Of a DNA stretch of 64,000 nt, positions 16,275 to 25,303 are shown in pieces. The DNA is from Clostridia bacterium (GTDB lineage: Bacteria > Bacillota > Clostridia > Oscillospirales > CAG-382): assembly GCA_017561145.1 (NCBI GenBank), contig JAFZDO010000024.1, positions 1 to 64,000 of the forward strand, written 5' to 3'. Both the position numbers and the translations under genes were made by a program. Positions within the stretch are counted from its first letter, which is position 1. Each line of letters starts with the position of its first letter. The notes beneath the pieces were generated by a model. That model ran no database searches and was not told the DNA's origin. It saw only the letters and a list, made by a program, of their open reading frames with translations.

Positions 16275-17774
16275 TTATTTTCTGCGGAAAAGAGAATTAA
16301 TTTTTCTGAAATAATCGGCATCGATTCCGCTGACGGTTTCGGCGGTGGTGCGGAAGCACCATTTTCCGCTGTCGTCGCCCGGAACGTTCATTCTCGCATC
16401 GCTTCCGAAGCCGCACATATCCTGAAAAGGAATTACGGCAAGGCAGGCGTTCGAGCGCCATACAGCCTCGATTATCTTCTTGCAGGCAGGCGCATCGTAA
16501 CCGCCCTTGCCCCAATCTCCGTGATCAAAGCCGCAATAATCGAGCGCAAAAGCGCGTTCCTCCTCGCTTGCTTCCCAAAGCCAGCCGAGAAGAGTGTTGT
16601 TATCGTGCGTGCCGGTATAGGCAATGCAGTTTTTGGGATAATTGTGCGGAAGATGAGTAGAATCGTCGTTCGGCACAAAGCCAAACTGGATTATCCTCAT
16701 TCCGGGGAATCCGCTCTTTTCAAGAAGCTTTACAACGTCGTTTCCGAAAACGCCTAAATCCTCGGCAATTATCGGCACGTCGCCGAGCGCCTCTTTGACC
16801 GCCTTGAACAGCGACATACCGGGTCCCTTTTTCCAAACGCCGTCGCGTGCGGTATCGGCATCGCCGTCGATCGCCCAATAAGAAGCAAACGCACGGAAGT
16901 GGTCGATTCTGAGCATATCGTAAAGCTCGAACTGACGTCTGATGCGCCTTATCCACCAGGAATAGCCCTGCTCCTTGTGATATTTCCAGTTATATAAAGG
17001 GTTGCCCCAAAGCTGACCGTCCTCCGAAAAATAATCGGGCGGACAGCCCGCAACCATAGAAGGCTTGTAGGTTTCGGGGTCAACGTCAAAAAGATAGGGG
17101 TTCGACCAAACGTCTGCGCTGTCGCGCGAAACGTAGATGGGCATATCGCCGATAATGCTTATTCCATAAGAATTTATCTGCTTTTTGGTTGCGCGCCACT
17201 GGGTATCGAAAAGATACTGAACAAATCCGTGATATCTTATCTCCTCGTTAAGCTCGCCAACGTAAAGAAGCGCTTCGCGGTAGCTTCTGCCCTTTTCCCA
17301 TTCCCAAAACTTCTTGCCGTTGTTTATCCTCTTAAGTGCACGGAAAAGGCAATGCGGCAAAAGCTTCTTTTCGTCTATAAAATCCGATATTGCACGCTTT
17401 GACTCCTCTTCAAGACGCGAAAAAGCAAGTCTTAAAAGATATTCGCGCTTTTCACGGGCAAACTCGTAATTTGCAACGTACGGACTTCCCGAATATTCGG
17501 TGCTTGCCGCCTCTTCCTTTGTGATAAAGCCATCGACCGCCATCATATCGGGCGAGATATAAAGCTCGTTACCTGCAAATGCGCTGTCCGAGCCGTAAGG
17601 AGAGTTTGCATAATCAAGCGGAGTGAAGGGGAGCACCTGCCAATAGGAAAAGCCCATATCGGCTATCTTCTTTGCGAAATCGACACATTCCTTACCGAAC
17701 GTACCCACACCGTAGCGCGAGGGTATCGCAGAAATGCTCATCAATACGCCGCTGCTTCTTTTTTCGGATAGCAT
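16275..17774 (-). CDS. malQ: 4-alpha-glucanotransferase (amylomaltase)
   Basis: MalQ disproportionates maltodextrins in the cytosol during starch or glycogen use. The GH77 signatures are strong: RSSGVLMSISAIPSRYGVG, SYWQVLPFTPLDYANSPYGS, MLRIDHFRAFASYWAI with the nucleophile Asp, IIAEDLGVF with the acid/base Glu and YTGTHDNNTLLGW near the end. Length is about 499 residues, typical. I prefer the ATG at 17774 because AGGTG sits six bases upstream; the in-frame GTG at 17783 is part of that site. It is monocistronic, and no other glycogen gene is adjacent. Confidence 0.96.
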   Translation of the reverse strand: MLSEKRSSGVLMSISAIPSRYGVGTFGKECVDFAKKIADMGFSYWQVLPFTPLDYANSPYGSDSAFAGNELYISPDMMAVDGFITKEEAASTEYSGSPYVANYEFAREKREYLLRLAFSRLEEESKRAISDFIDEKKLLPHCLFRALKRINNGKKFWEWEKGRSYREALLYVGELNEEIRYHGFVQYLFDTQWRATKKQINSYGISIIGDMPIYVSRDSADVWSNPYLFDVDPETYKPSMVAGCPPDYFSEDGQLWGNPLYNWKYHKEQGYSWWIRRIRRQFELYDMLRIDHFRAFASYWAIDGDADTARDGVWKKGPGMSLFKAVKEALGDVPIIAEDLGVFGNDVVKLLEKSGFPGMRIIQFGFVPNDDSTHLPHNYPKNCIAYTGTHDNNTLLGWLWEASEEERAFALDYCGFDHGDWGKGGYDAPACKKIIEAVWRSNACLAVIPFQDMCGFGSDARMNVPGDDSGKWCFRTTAETVSGIDADYFRKINSLFRRK

Positions 17775-17809
17775 AGAAAACACCTGCTTTTTTCGAAAAT
17801 ATTTTTTAC

Positions 17810-17838
17810 AGTATACACCTAAATATTAAATTTCGCAA
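17810..17838 (-). promoter_or_regulatory. Promoter of malQ
   Basis: TTGCGA (17838-17833), 17-base spacer ending GGTG, TATACT (17815-17810). Confidence 0.6.
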
Positions 17839-17849
17839 TAGTTTGTCAG

Positions 17850-17881
17850 AAATAAAAAGGGAGCTGTTTTCACAGCCCCTT
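17850..17881 (-). terminator. Terminator of the oadB-oadG unit
   Basis: Stem around GAAA (GGGGCTGT with ACAGCTCCC on the minus strand), then TTTTTATTT. Confidence 0.85.
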
Positions 17882-17897
17882 ATTAATATTTACGCTT

Positions 17898-18425
17898 TTA
17901 CGCTTTTTTCTTGCCTGTAACGCTGTTAAGGATATATGTGATAAGCATTACGATACCGATAACTACAAAGATACCGAGCATACCGAGACCCATATACTTG
18001 ATGTTTCTCAAAAATCCGTCGTTACCGAATCCGTTATATTCAAGCTCAACGTCCAAAGTTGCAGGTTGAATAGCGGAAACGATGATATCAATTACGGACT
18101 GAGGAAGGGCTTGTGCGGTAGCCGCATCATAAACGAGATTTGAATTGTTGACCTTGAAAAGTGCGAGATACTGTTCGGTGGTAAGGTCATACTTTTCGGT
18201 CCACTCAACGTCTTTTCCGTCAACCACCGTCTTACCATTGATAACCATTGCGTTGGTTTCATCGGGAACGAGAATTATCGAGGTGATACAGAAATTATCA
18301 AACTTTTCAAGCTGTCCGATCTCATAAGCTACGTCCGAGATATTTGTGCTTTCGGCAGAAACGCTAAATGCAAACGTGCAGGAAGCAAGAATAACGGCAA
18401 GGAGAACGAGAATAATTTTTTTCAT
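17898..18425 (-). CDS. OadG-like subunit with signal peptide and external domain
   Basis: A 175-residue protein downstream of oadB. It starts with a cleavable signal peptide (MKKIILVLLAVILASCTFAFSVSAES), has about 110 external residues and ends with one helix (MGLGMLGIFVVIGIVMLITYI) and KKKA. That helix matches the pattern of the gamma subunit of sodium-translocating decarboxylases, which normally sits at the N-terminus of a much shorter protein. Gamma subunits link the carboxyltransferase to the membrane pump. Start: the ATG at 18425 follows GGAGTAAAGG; the longer in-frame start is within oadB. The assignment rests on the helix and the neighbour. Confidence 0.65.
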   Translation of the reverse strand: MKKIILVLLAVILASCTFAFSVSAESTNISDVAYEIGQLEKFDNFCITSIILVPDETNAMVINGKTVVDGKDVEWTEKYDLTTEQYLALFKVNNSNLVYDAATAQALPQSVIDIIVSAIQPATLDVELEYNGFGNDGFLRNIKYMGLGMLGIFVVIGIVMLITYILNSVTGKKKA

Positions 18426-18445
18426 AGCCTTTACTCCTTTCCCTA

Positions 18446-19552
18446 TCAACCGAAGAAGTTAAGGATCATACCGCCTGCGATAACAGACGCGATCTGACCC
18501 GAAACGTTAACGCCGGTAGCCTGCATAAGCAAAAAGTTTTGAGGATCTTCCTTAAGTGCCATCTTATGAACGACACGGCCTGCCATCGGGAACGCCGAAA
18601 TACCTGCCGCACCGATCATGGGATTCATCTTGGTCTTTAAGAAGAGGTTTAAGAACTTTGCAAAAAGAACGCCGCCCGCGGTGTCGACGATGAACGCAAC
18701 AAGACCCAAGCCCATGATAAGGAGGGTTGCGGGAGAAAGGAACTGCTCTGCCTGCATCTGACAAGCGATGGTGATACCGAGGAAAATGGTAACGAGATTT
18801 GCAAGAACCTTTTGCGCGGTTTCGGAAAGCGATGCCAAAACGCCGCATTCACGGATAAGGTTACCGAACATAAGGAAGCCGATAAGAGCAACCGAATCGG
18901 GTGCGATAAGACCTGCGATAACGGTAAGGATTATCGGGAAGAGAACCTTGGTGGTTTGGGAAACCTCGCGCTGAACGTAAGGCATTCTTATCATACGCTC
19001 CTTCTTGGTGGTGAGGAGCTTGATAACGGGGGGCTGAATAATGGGAACGAGCGCCATATAGGAATATGCCGCAACCATTATCGCGCCTATATAGTTTGAA
19101 TCGAGCGCCTGAGCAACAACTATCGAGGTAGGGCCGTCTGCCGCACCGATAATAGCGATAGAAGCCGCGTCCTTATCTACGAAGAAGATAGACGCCATTG
19201 CAAGCGTGAAGAAGATGCCGAACTGAGCCGCCGCGCCGAAAAGCATAAGCTTGGGGTTGGAAAGAAGCGGACCGAAGTCGATCATTGCGCCGATACCGAT
19301 AAAGAGAATGAGCGGGAAAAGCTCGTTTGCGATACCTGCATCGTAAAGCGTGGTAAGAGGGCCGTGCTCGCCGACCGCGCCCGAAAGCGGAAGGTTAACG
19401 AGAATCGCGCCGAAGCCGATGGGGAGAAGAAGTGTGGGTTCCATATCCTTCTTGATAGCAAGATAGATAAGAATGCCGCCGATAAGCCACATTACGCACA
19501 TCTTCCAATCGAGCTCGATCACGTTACCGAATACTTCGAGAAGTGAATCCAT
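18446..19552 (-). CDS. oadB: Sodium ion-translocating decarboxylase, beta subunit
   Basis: This is the polytopic membrane subunit that couples decarboxylation of carboxybiotin to sodium export. Its 368 residues hold about nine to eleven helices. Signatures: MEPTLLLPIGFGAILVNLP, ELFPLILFIGIGAMIDFGPL with the conserved Asp, IIGAADGPTSIV, and GAAGISAFPMAGRVVHK. Start: ATG after AAAGGAAAA. It is followed 20 bases later by the gamma-like gene. No alpha (carboxyltransferase) or biotin-carrier gene is present in the window, so those subunits must lie elsewhere. It may act on oxaloacetate, methylmalonyl-CoA or glutaconyl-CoA. Confidence 0.93.
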   Translation of the reverse strand: MDSLLEVFGNVIELDWKMCVMWLIGGILIYLAIKKDMEPTLLLPIGFGAILVNLPLSGAVGEHGPLTTLYDAGIANELFPLILFIGIGAMIDFGPLLSNPKLMLFGAAAQFGIFFTLAMASIFFVDKDAASIAIIGAADGPTSIVVAQALDSNYIGAIMVAAYSYMALVPIIQPPVIKLLTTKKERMIRMPYVQREVSQTTKVLFPIILTVIAGLIAPDSVALIGFLMFGNLIRECGVLASLSETAQKVLANLVTIFLGITIACQMQAEQFLSPATLLIMGLGLVAFIVDTAGGVLFAKFLNLFLKTKMNPMIGAAGISAFPMAGRVVHKMALKEDPQNFLLMQATGVNVSGQIASVIAGGMILNFFG

Positions 19553-19711
19553 TTTGAATTTTCCTTTCTTTAGGGAAATTTAAACATACACAAGGATTTT
19601 ATCATACAATCATCCGCAAATCAATATTTTTTTAATTTTTTTATTTTCGCTTTTTCCCTTTATTTTCAACGCAAAACAGACTTTACTTCTTTTCTTTGCC
19701 GTTTCTTTGCC

Positions 19712-19746
19712 AAACAAAGCAAAGCAGACGGAGTTTACCCGTCTGC
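19712..19746 (-). terminator. Terminator after the M56 receptor gene
   Basis: Stem GCAGACGG/CCGTCTGC (19724-19731, 19739-19746), followed on the minus strand by TTTGCTTTGTTTG. Confidence 0.75.
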
Positions 19747-19770
19747 CTTTACTTTAATAAGGAGAAACTA

Positions 19771-22700
19771 TCATCCTTTTGCAAATTCCTCTGTAACCAA
19801 CACTATGTTTCCGTTTTCTAATACCTTTATACACATCACGATCTCAAATTGATCGGAATCGGCATCAATATCTATCCAATTGGATACGTACTTATTATCT
19901 GGATAAGGATCGTTCTCGTTACTGAGGTATCTCAAAGTTATCCGATTATGATGGTGATATTCGCTTTCGTTTTTGGACATCACGCCTTTAATAAGACCGT
20001 CTTTTCCCGTAACCTTATTAAGTGCTTTGCTTTCAGGATACTTGAACCATGTACTTAGGACTTCAACTCCCTCTACCGGTTCTCCGGTCTCGAAATCGAT
20101 CACCTTAATGGTAAACTCCATCATTTCGGTTTTTTTCATTTGGACGTGCATTTCTCTGTCCTTTACGTTCACTTCGACTTCGATATCGTCGTACTTATCG
20201 TGAGCGAAATATATGTCACAGTTGTACCCATAATACTTTGAAAGCAAAGATCTTGTCGTTGCCTTGCCGTCGCTGTCCGTATATACCGGATCGCAATCCT
20301 TACCAAAGGCTCTTACTGCTACGTCCTTTATCGGTTCACCCGTATCAACGTCGGTTACGTACACGGTAAAGGAGTCGATTTCCTTTCGGTATGTACGCAC
20401 CTTTGCTTCTTTTGTGGTAAGATAATTGTAGCCCTCCGAAGGAATCGGAATAATATCGCTGAAATCAGATGTAACATACGTGTCGTCGCCCTCTAAATAA
20501 AACTTATAATACCCATCAGGCGCACTGAAAGCGGCTACACCGTCACTATTTGTGTATATATAATCGATTTTGTTACCGTTGGGATCAGTTATCCATATTT
20601 TTAAGCCAGCTTTCTTGATTCTGAAATTTATATCGTCAAGATCGCTATATGCGCGCATGCTTTCTGCGTTCATCGGATAAATTTTGATAACGGACTCCCA
20701 TGCTCCGGATACTTCCGATAGTTTTTCGGGCGTTTCGTGCGATTTCAAAAACGGCTCACGAGTTACCATATCGTTATATTCGCACTCGGTAAAAGTAACG
20801 TTTATACTTTCGGCATCTTCAACAGCGGATAAGTCGACCTCCGCTATTATGCTCATTACGAGATATCTACCGGTGCCGGTTCCCGGAGTCGCGTAACCAA
20901 TATCCACGTTAACCGTACCATCCTCGCAAGTAACCTGTCTGAGTTTAAATTCATAATGCGAGGATTCTGCTGTAATCAACGTTACTACCCATGCTCGGCC
21001 ATCAAAATATCCTCTGTCTAAGGATAAACTCGGTCGGTATGAATTTGCGTAAGCGCGATAATCGAAAACCTCCATCCTGCTACGCAGATCTCTATACTCA
21101 TCATAGCTTTTTACCAAATAGGTTTTTGGTTTATCTTTTCCGAGTATTGGATGATTTTGATAGTCAACGCCTTTAAGCTTTGAAAAATATTGCAATTCTT
21201 TAAATTCAACAGTCTTCGTTTCTTCGATGTCTGCAGCCTTCGTTTCCGAAACGACCAAGCTTCCGTCGTAAGGGCTGTCGGTCAGCTTATAAAGATACTC
21301 ATTACCGTTTTCGTCGGTAAACGATATTCCGTTTACGGCAAGAATATCGGCGAACTCGATTTCTGCAAGAAGCGGCTTGTCGGCGGAAATGCTTTTTGCT
21401 TCAAACAGAATATTTTCAAGCGTTACATTGTCAATATTATCAACTAACGAATATATTCTAAAATCGTAAATCGTTGTCTTGGGTGTAATGAGCACGCTCA
21501 TCACGTTGTATTCCTTGTCAGACACGAATCTTACGCAATTTTCATATTTACCGAGATCCTTATATTTGACAAATTCAGCCGCGAAAAGGTTATCGATATA
21601 ATCCTTTTGAACTGAATCGTTCGGATTTTTCTCCGAATTTCCTTCCGACTTTTTCTGCGGACGGTAAAAATATTTATATCCACTGTAATGATAGATATAG
21701 CCGTCATCTTTGCCCGAATCGTAGGTCAACGCCATTTTTTCGGGGTTGCCGTATGCATCGTTGTAATACTGCCAGGTCGTAACACCGTATTCATCACTGT
21801 CTGCGGTCTTTTTGACAAGGTAGCCGTTTTCGTCATAGGTATATTCGTAAACGGTAACCGATTTGCCATCGTCGCAGGTGTGCTTTAAAAGCTTACCGTC
21901 GGCATTATAAACGTAATCGTCCTTTTCGTCTCCCGTATCCGATTTAACAATATTGCCGTTTTCGTCATATTCCTTTAACCAGCCCTCGGACTCCTCTTTT
22001 TTCAGAGTGCCGTCATCGTAATAGCTGTAATAGGTAACGTATTCGGGTTCTTCCTCGTTGTATTTTTCGATAAGTCTTCCCTTTTCGTCATATTTGAGAA
22101 CGTATCTTACAACTTTGACAGTCGCGAAGCCGAAATAATTCGTGGTGCGCTTTTCGACCACGTTTCCGTGGGAATCGTAGACGTACTCAAGCATTTCGTC
22201 ATAATTGATTCCGTTTTCACTGCAGTCGGCGCGCAGCTCCTTTACCAACCATCCGTTTTCATCATAGGTATATTTGATTCTGATCTTGGGCGTTTCTGCC
22301 CCGCTGTAATAAATATCCTTGGTAAGCAAATTGTTATCTTTATCGTAAGACATTTGCGTAACCGTTTGAATATCACGGTTGCTTCCCAATTTGGTGATCT
22401 TAACGGGATTGCCGTTTGCATCGTATTCGGTTTTGAATTCATCTATCAAGCCGGTGCCGTTGTTACCTCTGCCGTATTGACTTTCGGTTTCACAAACGAC
22501 AAGAAAATCTTTAAGCATATCCTTTGCCTTTTGTTCGGACTTCACCGTCAAAAGCAATTTATACGCTTCCTCGAACTTACCCTCGTTAATAAACGAATCC
22601 ACTTGGGCATAAACGCCGTTTTCTTCGTTATCGGAAGTTCCCGACGAGGTGTCGGATACATCGGACGAGGTGTCGGAATTATCGCTTTCACTTACGCCTG

Positions 22701-23853
22701 TCGTCAAAAACAGCACGGCAACGGTAATGCAAACGATAACGCAAATAACAATTATCCAAAATGCGGGTTTCTTGTATTTCATTGTATTTTTCACTCTTTC
22801 CTTCACTCCGGTCTCACCGAAAGCTACGGGACAAGCGGCAATGCGTCTGTGCGAAATTGCGCATTCGAGCAGAGCAAATGCGTACGCTTTGCGGGCATCG
22901 GTATCAAGACCTTTAACCACCCTCTCGTCGCAGGCATATTCAATATCGCGGCAAAGAAGGATATAAGCCACCCATACGAAGGGATTGAACCAATGCACCG
23001 AAAGAATAAGGAAAGCCAACGGCTTTATAATGTAATCGCGGCGCGCAAGATGCGCTCTTTCGTGCGCGATAACGCATTCCTCGGTTCTTTGGCTTAATCC
23101 GAACGGGATGTAGATACGGGGACGCAAAAATCCCAAAACGAAAGGAGAATCGATTCCCTCGCCCTTGCGCACCTTGTCGCCGCAGGGGAACGACATACGC
23201 ACGCGCCTTTTAAGGAGGATATAGCTTAATACCGAATAAAGCGTCATTATACAGAATCCGACCGCCCAAACGATAGCCGCGATTCCCACAAAGGAAACCG
23301 ATATTTGATTTTTGCGTACGGTCGATTGTACCTGAACGTTATTTTGAATATTTCCGTTTTCGTTTATGCCGTTTTGAACGTTATTTTGATCGCCGATAAC
23401 GGTATTTTGCTCGGGAAAAGAAATATTTTCATCGGTTACGGGCGCAGAAACGGCTTCGTCGGTCACGGGTGCAGAAACCGATTCATCTGTCACGGGTGAC
23501 GAAACAGCTTCGTCGATAACGGGTGACGATACGGTTTCATTGGTAATAGGCACCTTTACGGTCGGATCGTTCACGATTTCTTCTTTTGTCGGAACCGATT
23601 CCTCGATAAAGACCGAATTTTCACCAACGTCTTCAGACGGGATATAAAGCTCGAGCTGTTGATTGGGAACGAGCGATATATTGCTTTCGACCGTAACGGG
23701 AATGAGCAATCTTATCGCAACCAAGCCCCAAAGACAGCAAACGAGCCACTTCGGCATACTTTTTACAAACAGCATGCGAACTGCAAAAACGGCGCCTATG
23801 ATCCAGCATGCCGCCATACTTAAATTAAATATTTCAAGAAAAAAGCTTGCCAT
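19771..23853 (-). CDS. Giant BlaR1/MecR1-like M56 metallopeptidase receptor with YD repeats
   Basis: A 1360-residue membrane receptor. Residues 1-385 are the M56 core: helices near 8-30, 33-53, 190-220 and 361-383, the zinc motif HERAH at about 265-269 and CDERVVKGLD after it. The loop at about 98-138 has five 9-residue repeats of the type DEAVSAPVT. The external part after residue 385 is unusual: a helical segment, about ten YD/RHS-like repeats (YDENGNIV, YDENGYLV, YNADGKLL) at 470-710, a mixed domain, then three CnaB/regulatory-like beta units starting near 1088, 1161 and 1246 (VTDVDTGEPIKDV, VIDFETGEPVEGV). Known BlaR1 receptors sense a ligand outside and cleave BlaI inside. There is no penicillin-binding domain, so the signal is not a beta-lactam by that route. 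It starts one base after blaI. Confidence 0.88.
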   Translation of the reverse strand: MASFFLEIFNLSMAACWIIGAVFAVRMLFVKSMPKWLVCCLWGLVAIRLLIPVTVESNISLVPNQQLELYIPSEDVGENSVFIEESVPTKEEIVNDPTVKVPITNETVSSPVIDEAVSSPVTDESVSAPVTDEAVSAPVTDENISFPEQNTVIGDQNNVQNGINENGNIQNNVQVQSTVRKNQISVSFVGIAAIVWAVGFCIMTLYSVLSYILLKRRVRMSFPCGDKVRKGEGIDSPFVLGFLRPRIYIPFGLSQRTEECVIAHERAHLARRDYIIKPLAFLILSVHWFNPFVWVAYILLCRDIEYACDERVVKGLDTDARKAYAFALLECAISHRRIAACPVAFGETGVKERVKNTMKYKKPAFWIIVICVIVCITVAVLFLTTGVSESDNSDTSSDVSDTSSGTSDNEENGVYAQVDSFINEGKFEEAYKLLLTVKSEQKAKDMLKDFLVVCETESQYGRGNNGTGLIDEFKTEYDANGNPVKITKLGSNRDIQTVTQMSYDKDNNLLTKDIYYSGAETPKIRIKYTYDENGWLVKELRADCSENGINYDEMLEYVYDSHGNVVEKRTTNYFGFATVKVVRYVLKYDEKGRLIEKYNEEEPEYVTYYSYYDDGTLKKEESEGWLKEYDENGNIVKSDTGDEKDDYVYNADGKLLKHTCDDGKSVTVYEYTYDENGYLVKKTADSDEYGVTTWQYYNDAYGNPEKMALTYDSGKDDGYIYHYSGYKYFYRPQKKSEGNSEKNPNDSVQKDYIDNLFAAEFVKYKDLGKYENCVRFVSDKEYNVMSVLITPKTTIYDFRIYSLVDNIDNVTLENILFEAKSISADKPLLAEIEFADILAVNGISFTDENGNEYLYKLTDSPYDGSLVVSETKAADIEETKTVEFKELQYFSKLKGVDYQNHPILGKDKPKTYLVKSYDEYRDLRSRMEVFDYRAYANSYRPSLSLDRGYFDGRAWVVTLITAESSHYEFKLRQVTCEDGTVNVDIGYATPGTGTGRYLVMSIIAEVDLSAVEDAESINVTFTECEYNDMVTREPFLKSHETPEKLSEVSGAWESVIKIYPMNAESMRAYSDLDDINFRIKKAGLKIWITDPNGNKIDYIYTNSDGVAAFSAPDGYYKFYLEGDDTYVTSDFSDIIPIPSEGYNYLTTKEAKVRTYRKEIDSFTVYVTDVDTGEPIKDVAVRAFGKDCDPVYTDSDGKATTRSLLSKYYGYNCDIYFAHDKYDDIEVEVNVKDREMHVQMKKTEMMEFTIKVIDFETGEPVEGVEVLSTWFKYPESKALNKVTGKDGLIKGVMSKNESEYHHHNRITLRYLSNENDPYPDNKYVSNWIDIDADSDQFEIVMCIKVLENGNIVLVTEEFAKG

Positions 23854-23854
23854 A

Positions 23855-24217
23855 TTATCTATCTCCGTGTTGAATTATACGCCTTATTTCGTTAAGCTCA
23901 TCATCGGTGAGGTTCTGATGTCTTGCAAACGCCGCGACGAATGCAGGCAGCGAGCCCTCGAAGCGTTTTTCAAAAAACTCGTCGAGATCGGCAAGCTGAA
24001 CGTCGTCCTTGGAAACGAGCGAGCGGATGGCGGTGTGATCCTGCACCAGCACTCCCCTTTCGGCAAGACGCTTTATTACCGTATAGGTAGTGGTGCGTGA
24101 CCAATCGAGCTTTTCCTTGCATATACGCACAAGCTCCTTCGATGCGATCGGCTCGTTCTCCCAAAGGATAAGACAAAATCTGTATTCGCTTTCAAATATC
24201 TTCGGAACGTTTGACAT
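23855..24217 (-). CDS. blaI: BlaI/MecI-family transcriptional repressor
   Basis: A 120-residue winged-helix repressor: SEYRFCLILWENEPIASKEL, then the recognition region WSRTTTYTVIKRLAERGVLVQD, a family hallmark, and a C-terminal dimerisation half (LDEFFEKRFEGSLPAFVAAF). Family members dimerise on palindromes and are cleaved after the M56 partner is triggered. The stop and the receptor start are one base apart, and GGAG in the last codons serves the receptor. Three similar palindromes lie upstream, one covering its own -10, which suggests autorepression. ATG after TTGGAG. The symbol refers to the family; a role in beta-lactam resistance is not implied. Confidence 0.92.
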   Translation of the reverse strand: MSNVPKIFESEYRFCLILWENEPIASKELVRICKEKLDWSRTTTYTVIKRLAERGVLVQDHTAIRSLVSKDDVQLADLDEFFEKRFEGSLPAFVAAFARHQNLTDDELNEIRRIIQHGDR

Positions 24218-24239
24218 AACAATTCTCCAATTTTAATAA

Positions 24240-24255
24240 GTCTAATGCATTTGAC
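24240..24255. promoter_or_regulatory. Operator-like palindrome 1
   Basis: GTCTAATGCATTTGAC is a 16-base palindrome with one symmetric mismatch. It is downstream of the -10, in the start region of the blaI transcript. Confidence 0.6.
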
Positions 24256-24261
24256 GATTGT

Positions 24262-24290
24262 AGTCTATCACATTAGATTCAATTTGTCAA
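24262..24290 (-). promoter_or_regulatory. Promoter of blaI-M56 operon
   Basis: TTGACA (24290-24285), 17-base spacer, TAGACT (24267-24262). The -10 and part of the spacer lie inside an operator-like palindrome. Confidence 0.75.
24263..24278. promoter_or_regulatory. Operator-like palindrome 2, over the -10
   Basis: On the minus strand ATCTAATGTGATAGAC, the same half-sites as palindrome 1. It overlaps the blaI -10 and spacer, the position expected of a repressor site. Confidence 0.6.
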
Positions 24291-24308
24291 TAGGTTTTTG
24301 CAAAAATA

Positions 24309-24324
24309 GTCTAACGTGTTCGAT
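24309..24324. promoter_or_regulatory. Operator-like palindrome 3
   Basis: GTCTAACGTGTTCGAT fits the shared pattern RTCTAAYGYRWTNGAY. It lies upstream of the blaI -35, next to the end of the repeat copy at 24331. Confidence 0.5.
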
Positions 24325-24330
24325 TCTTTC

Positions 24331-24427
24331 TTTTGTCACATTTTTTTAAAAAACAAAGCCTCGTTATGAGGCCTTGTATAATTTATATTTAATCGACCGA
24401 AACGTGATCTCTCGCAAGAATCGGGTG
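24331..24427. repeat. Intergenic repeat copy A
   Basis: This segment is nearly identical to 25355-25452. It contains the stem GCCTC/GAGGC terminator, a copy of the last twelve codons and stop of the downstream lipoprotein gene (positions 24389-24427), and the upstream motif TTTTGTCACAT. Here the coding fragment is no longer part of a gene. It is the trace of a tandem duplication. Confidence 0.75.
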
Positions 24428-25303
24428 TTATTCTGCGATTCTGTATTCGTCCCACTGCTTTCGCATATCGACTATTTCATCTCGAAACGACAAAGCGGCT
24501 TTAATAATTTCCTCCGCCTCTTCTGCGGTGTAGCCTTCGCCCGCCTGCTTAACCGAAAGGTAATTGCCCTCCTCGTCGGCAAGAAAATCGGCAACCTTTT
24601 CCTGATATTCGTAAAATTCGGTAAAGCCGTTATAAAGCTTCATATTCCAAGGGTCGCTCGGGTCATCGTAGCACAAATAGTAGGTCTTGCCGTCGGAGAG
24701 ATAGTAGACGGCGGACTTGCCGTAATGCGACGAAAGCAAACGTCCCGAGCTGTCGTATGTGTGTCTTACCTCGGTGCCGAAAATATGACTGTCTTCGTAC
24801 TCAAATACGTCCATTTTTAAGCTGTAAAGCAATGCACCGTCTTTAAAACAGCGCTTTTCGGTCGGTTCGCCGTCCTTGTAATCGACTTCCCTCAAAAGCT
24901 CGCTGCTTCTGGTTAGCGTTTCGGATTTTTTTATCTTCTTTTCGGAATCCTCAAAAAACACGGTGTTTTCGAGTATCACGCCGTTGCTGTATTCTTCAAA
25001 AAAGATAGTCTTTTTGTCCTCGCTCTCTTCCCATTGCTTCACGCAATAAATTTCGTCTACGGAATTGGATTCCTCGCCGCCTTGGCTGCTGTTTTCGTTT
25101 GTGATAGAGCTTTCTTGCGTATCAGAGTTTTCTGCGTCTTCCGTGCTGCCTTCGGAAGCGCTGTCAGCTTGCAGATCCTTCGATTCGGCGCTCTGCTCCG
25201 CGATGCTTTCATCGCCGCTTTCAACATCTACCGTCTCGTTACATCCTACGAGGAAAGTGAAAATAAATGCGAATACAACCAATAATGCCAATATTTTTTT
25301 CAT
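24428..25303 (-). CDS. Lipoprotein of unknown function, tandem copy 1
   Basis: A 291-residue lipoprotein. The signal peptide and lipobox (FLVGC, Cys20) and the following residues to about position 47 are almost identical to those of the gene at 25414-26976. After that the two proteins share nothing: this one has an acidic Ser/Glu linker and then a domain with repeated short beta-type segments (KRCFKDGALLYSLKM, YDSSGRLLSSHYGKS) that resemble MORN/YD-type antitoxin-like repeats. Start: the ATG at 25303 with AAGGAGG upstream; the in-frame start nine codons earlier is in the leader. It lacks a clear promoter of its own and sits after the terminator of copy 2. Confidence 0.8.
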   Translation of the reverse strand: MKKILALLVVFAFIFTFLVGCNETVDVESGDESIAEQSAESKDLQADSASEGSTEDAENSDTQESSITNENSSQGGEESNSVDEIYCVKQWEESEDKKTIFFEEYSNGVILENTVFFEDSEKKIKKSETLTRSSELLREVDYKDGEPTEKRCFKDGALLYSLKMDVFEYEDSHIFGTEVRHTYDSSGRLLSSHYGKSAVYYLSDGKTYYLCYDDPSDPWNMKLYNGFTEFYEYQEKVADFLADEEGNYLSVKQAGEGYTAEEAEEIIKAALSFRDEIVDMRKQWDEYRIAE

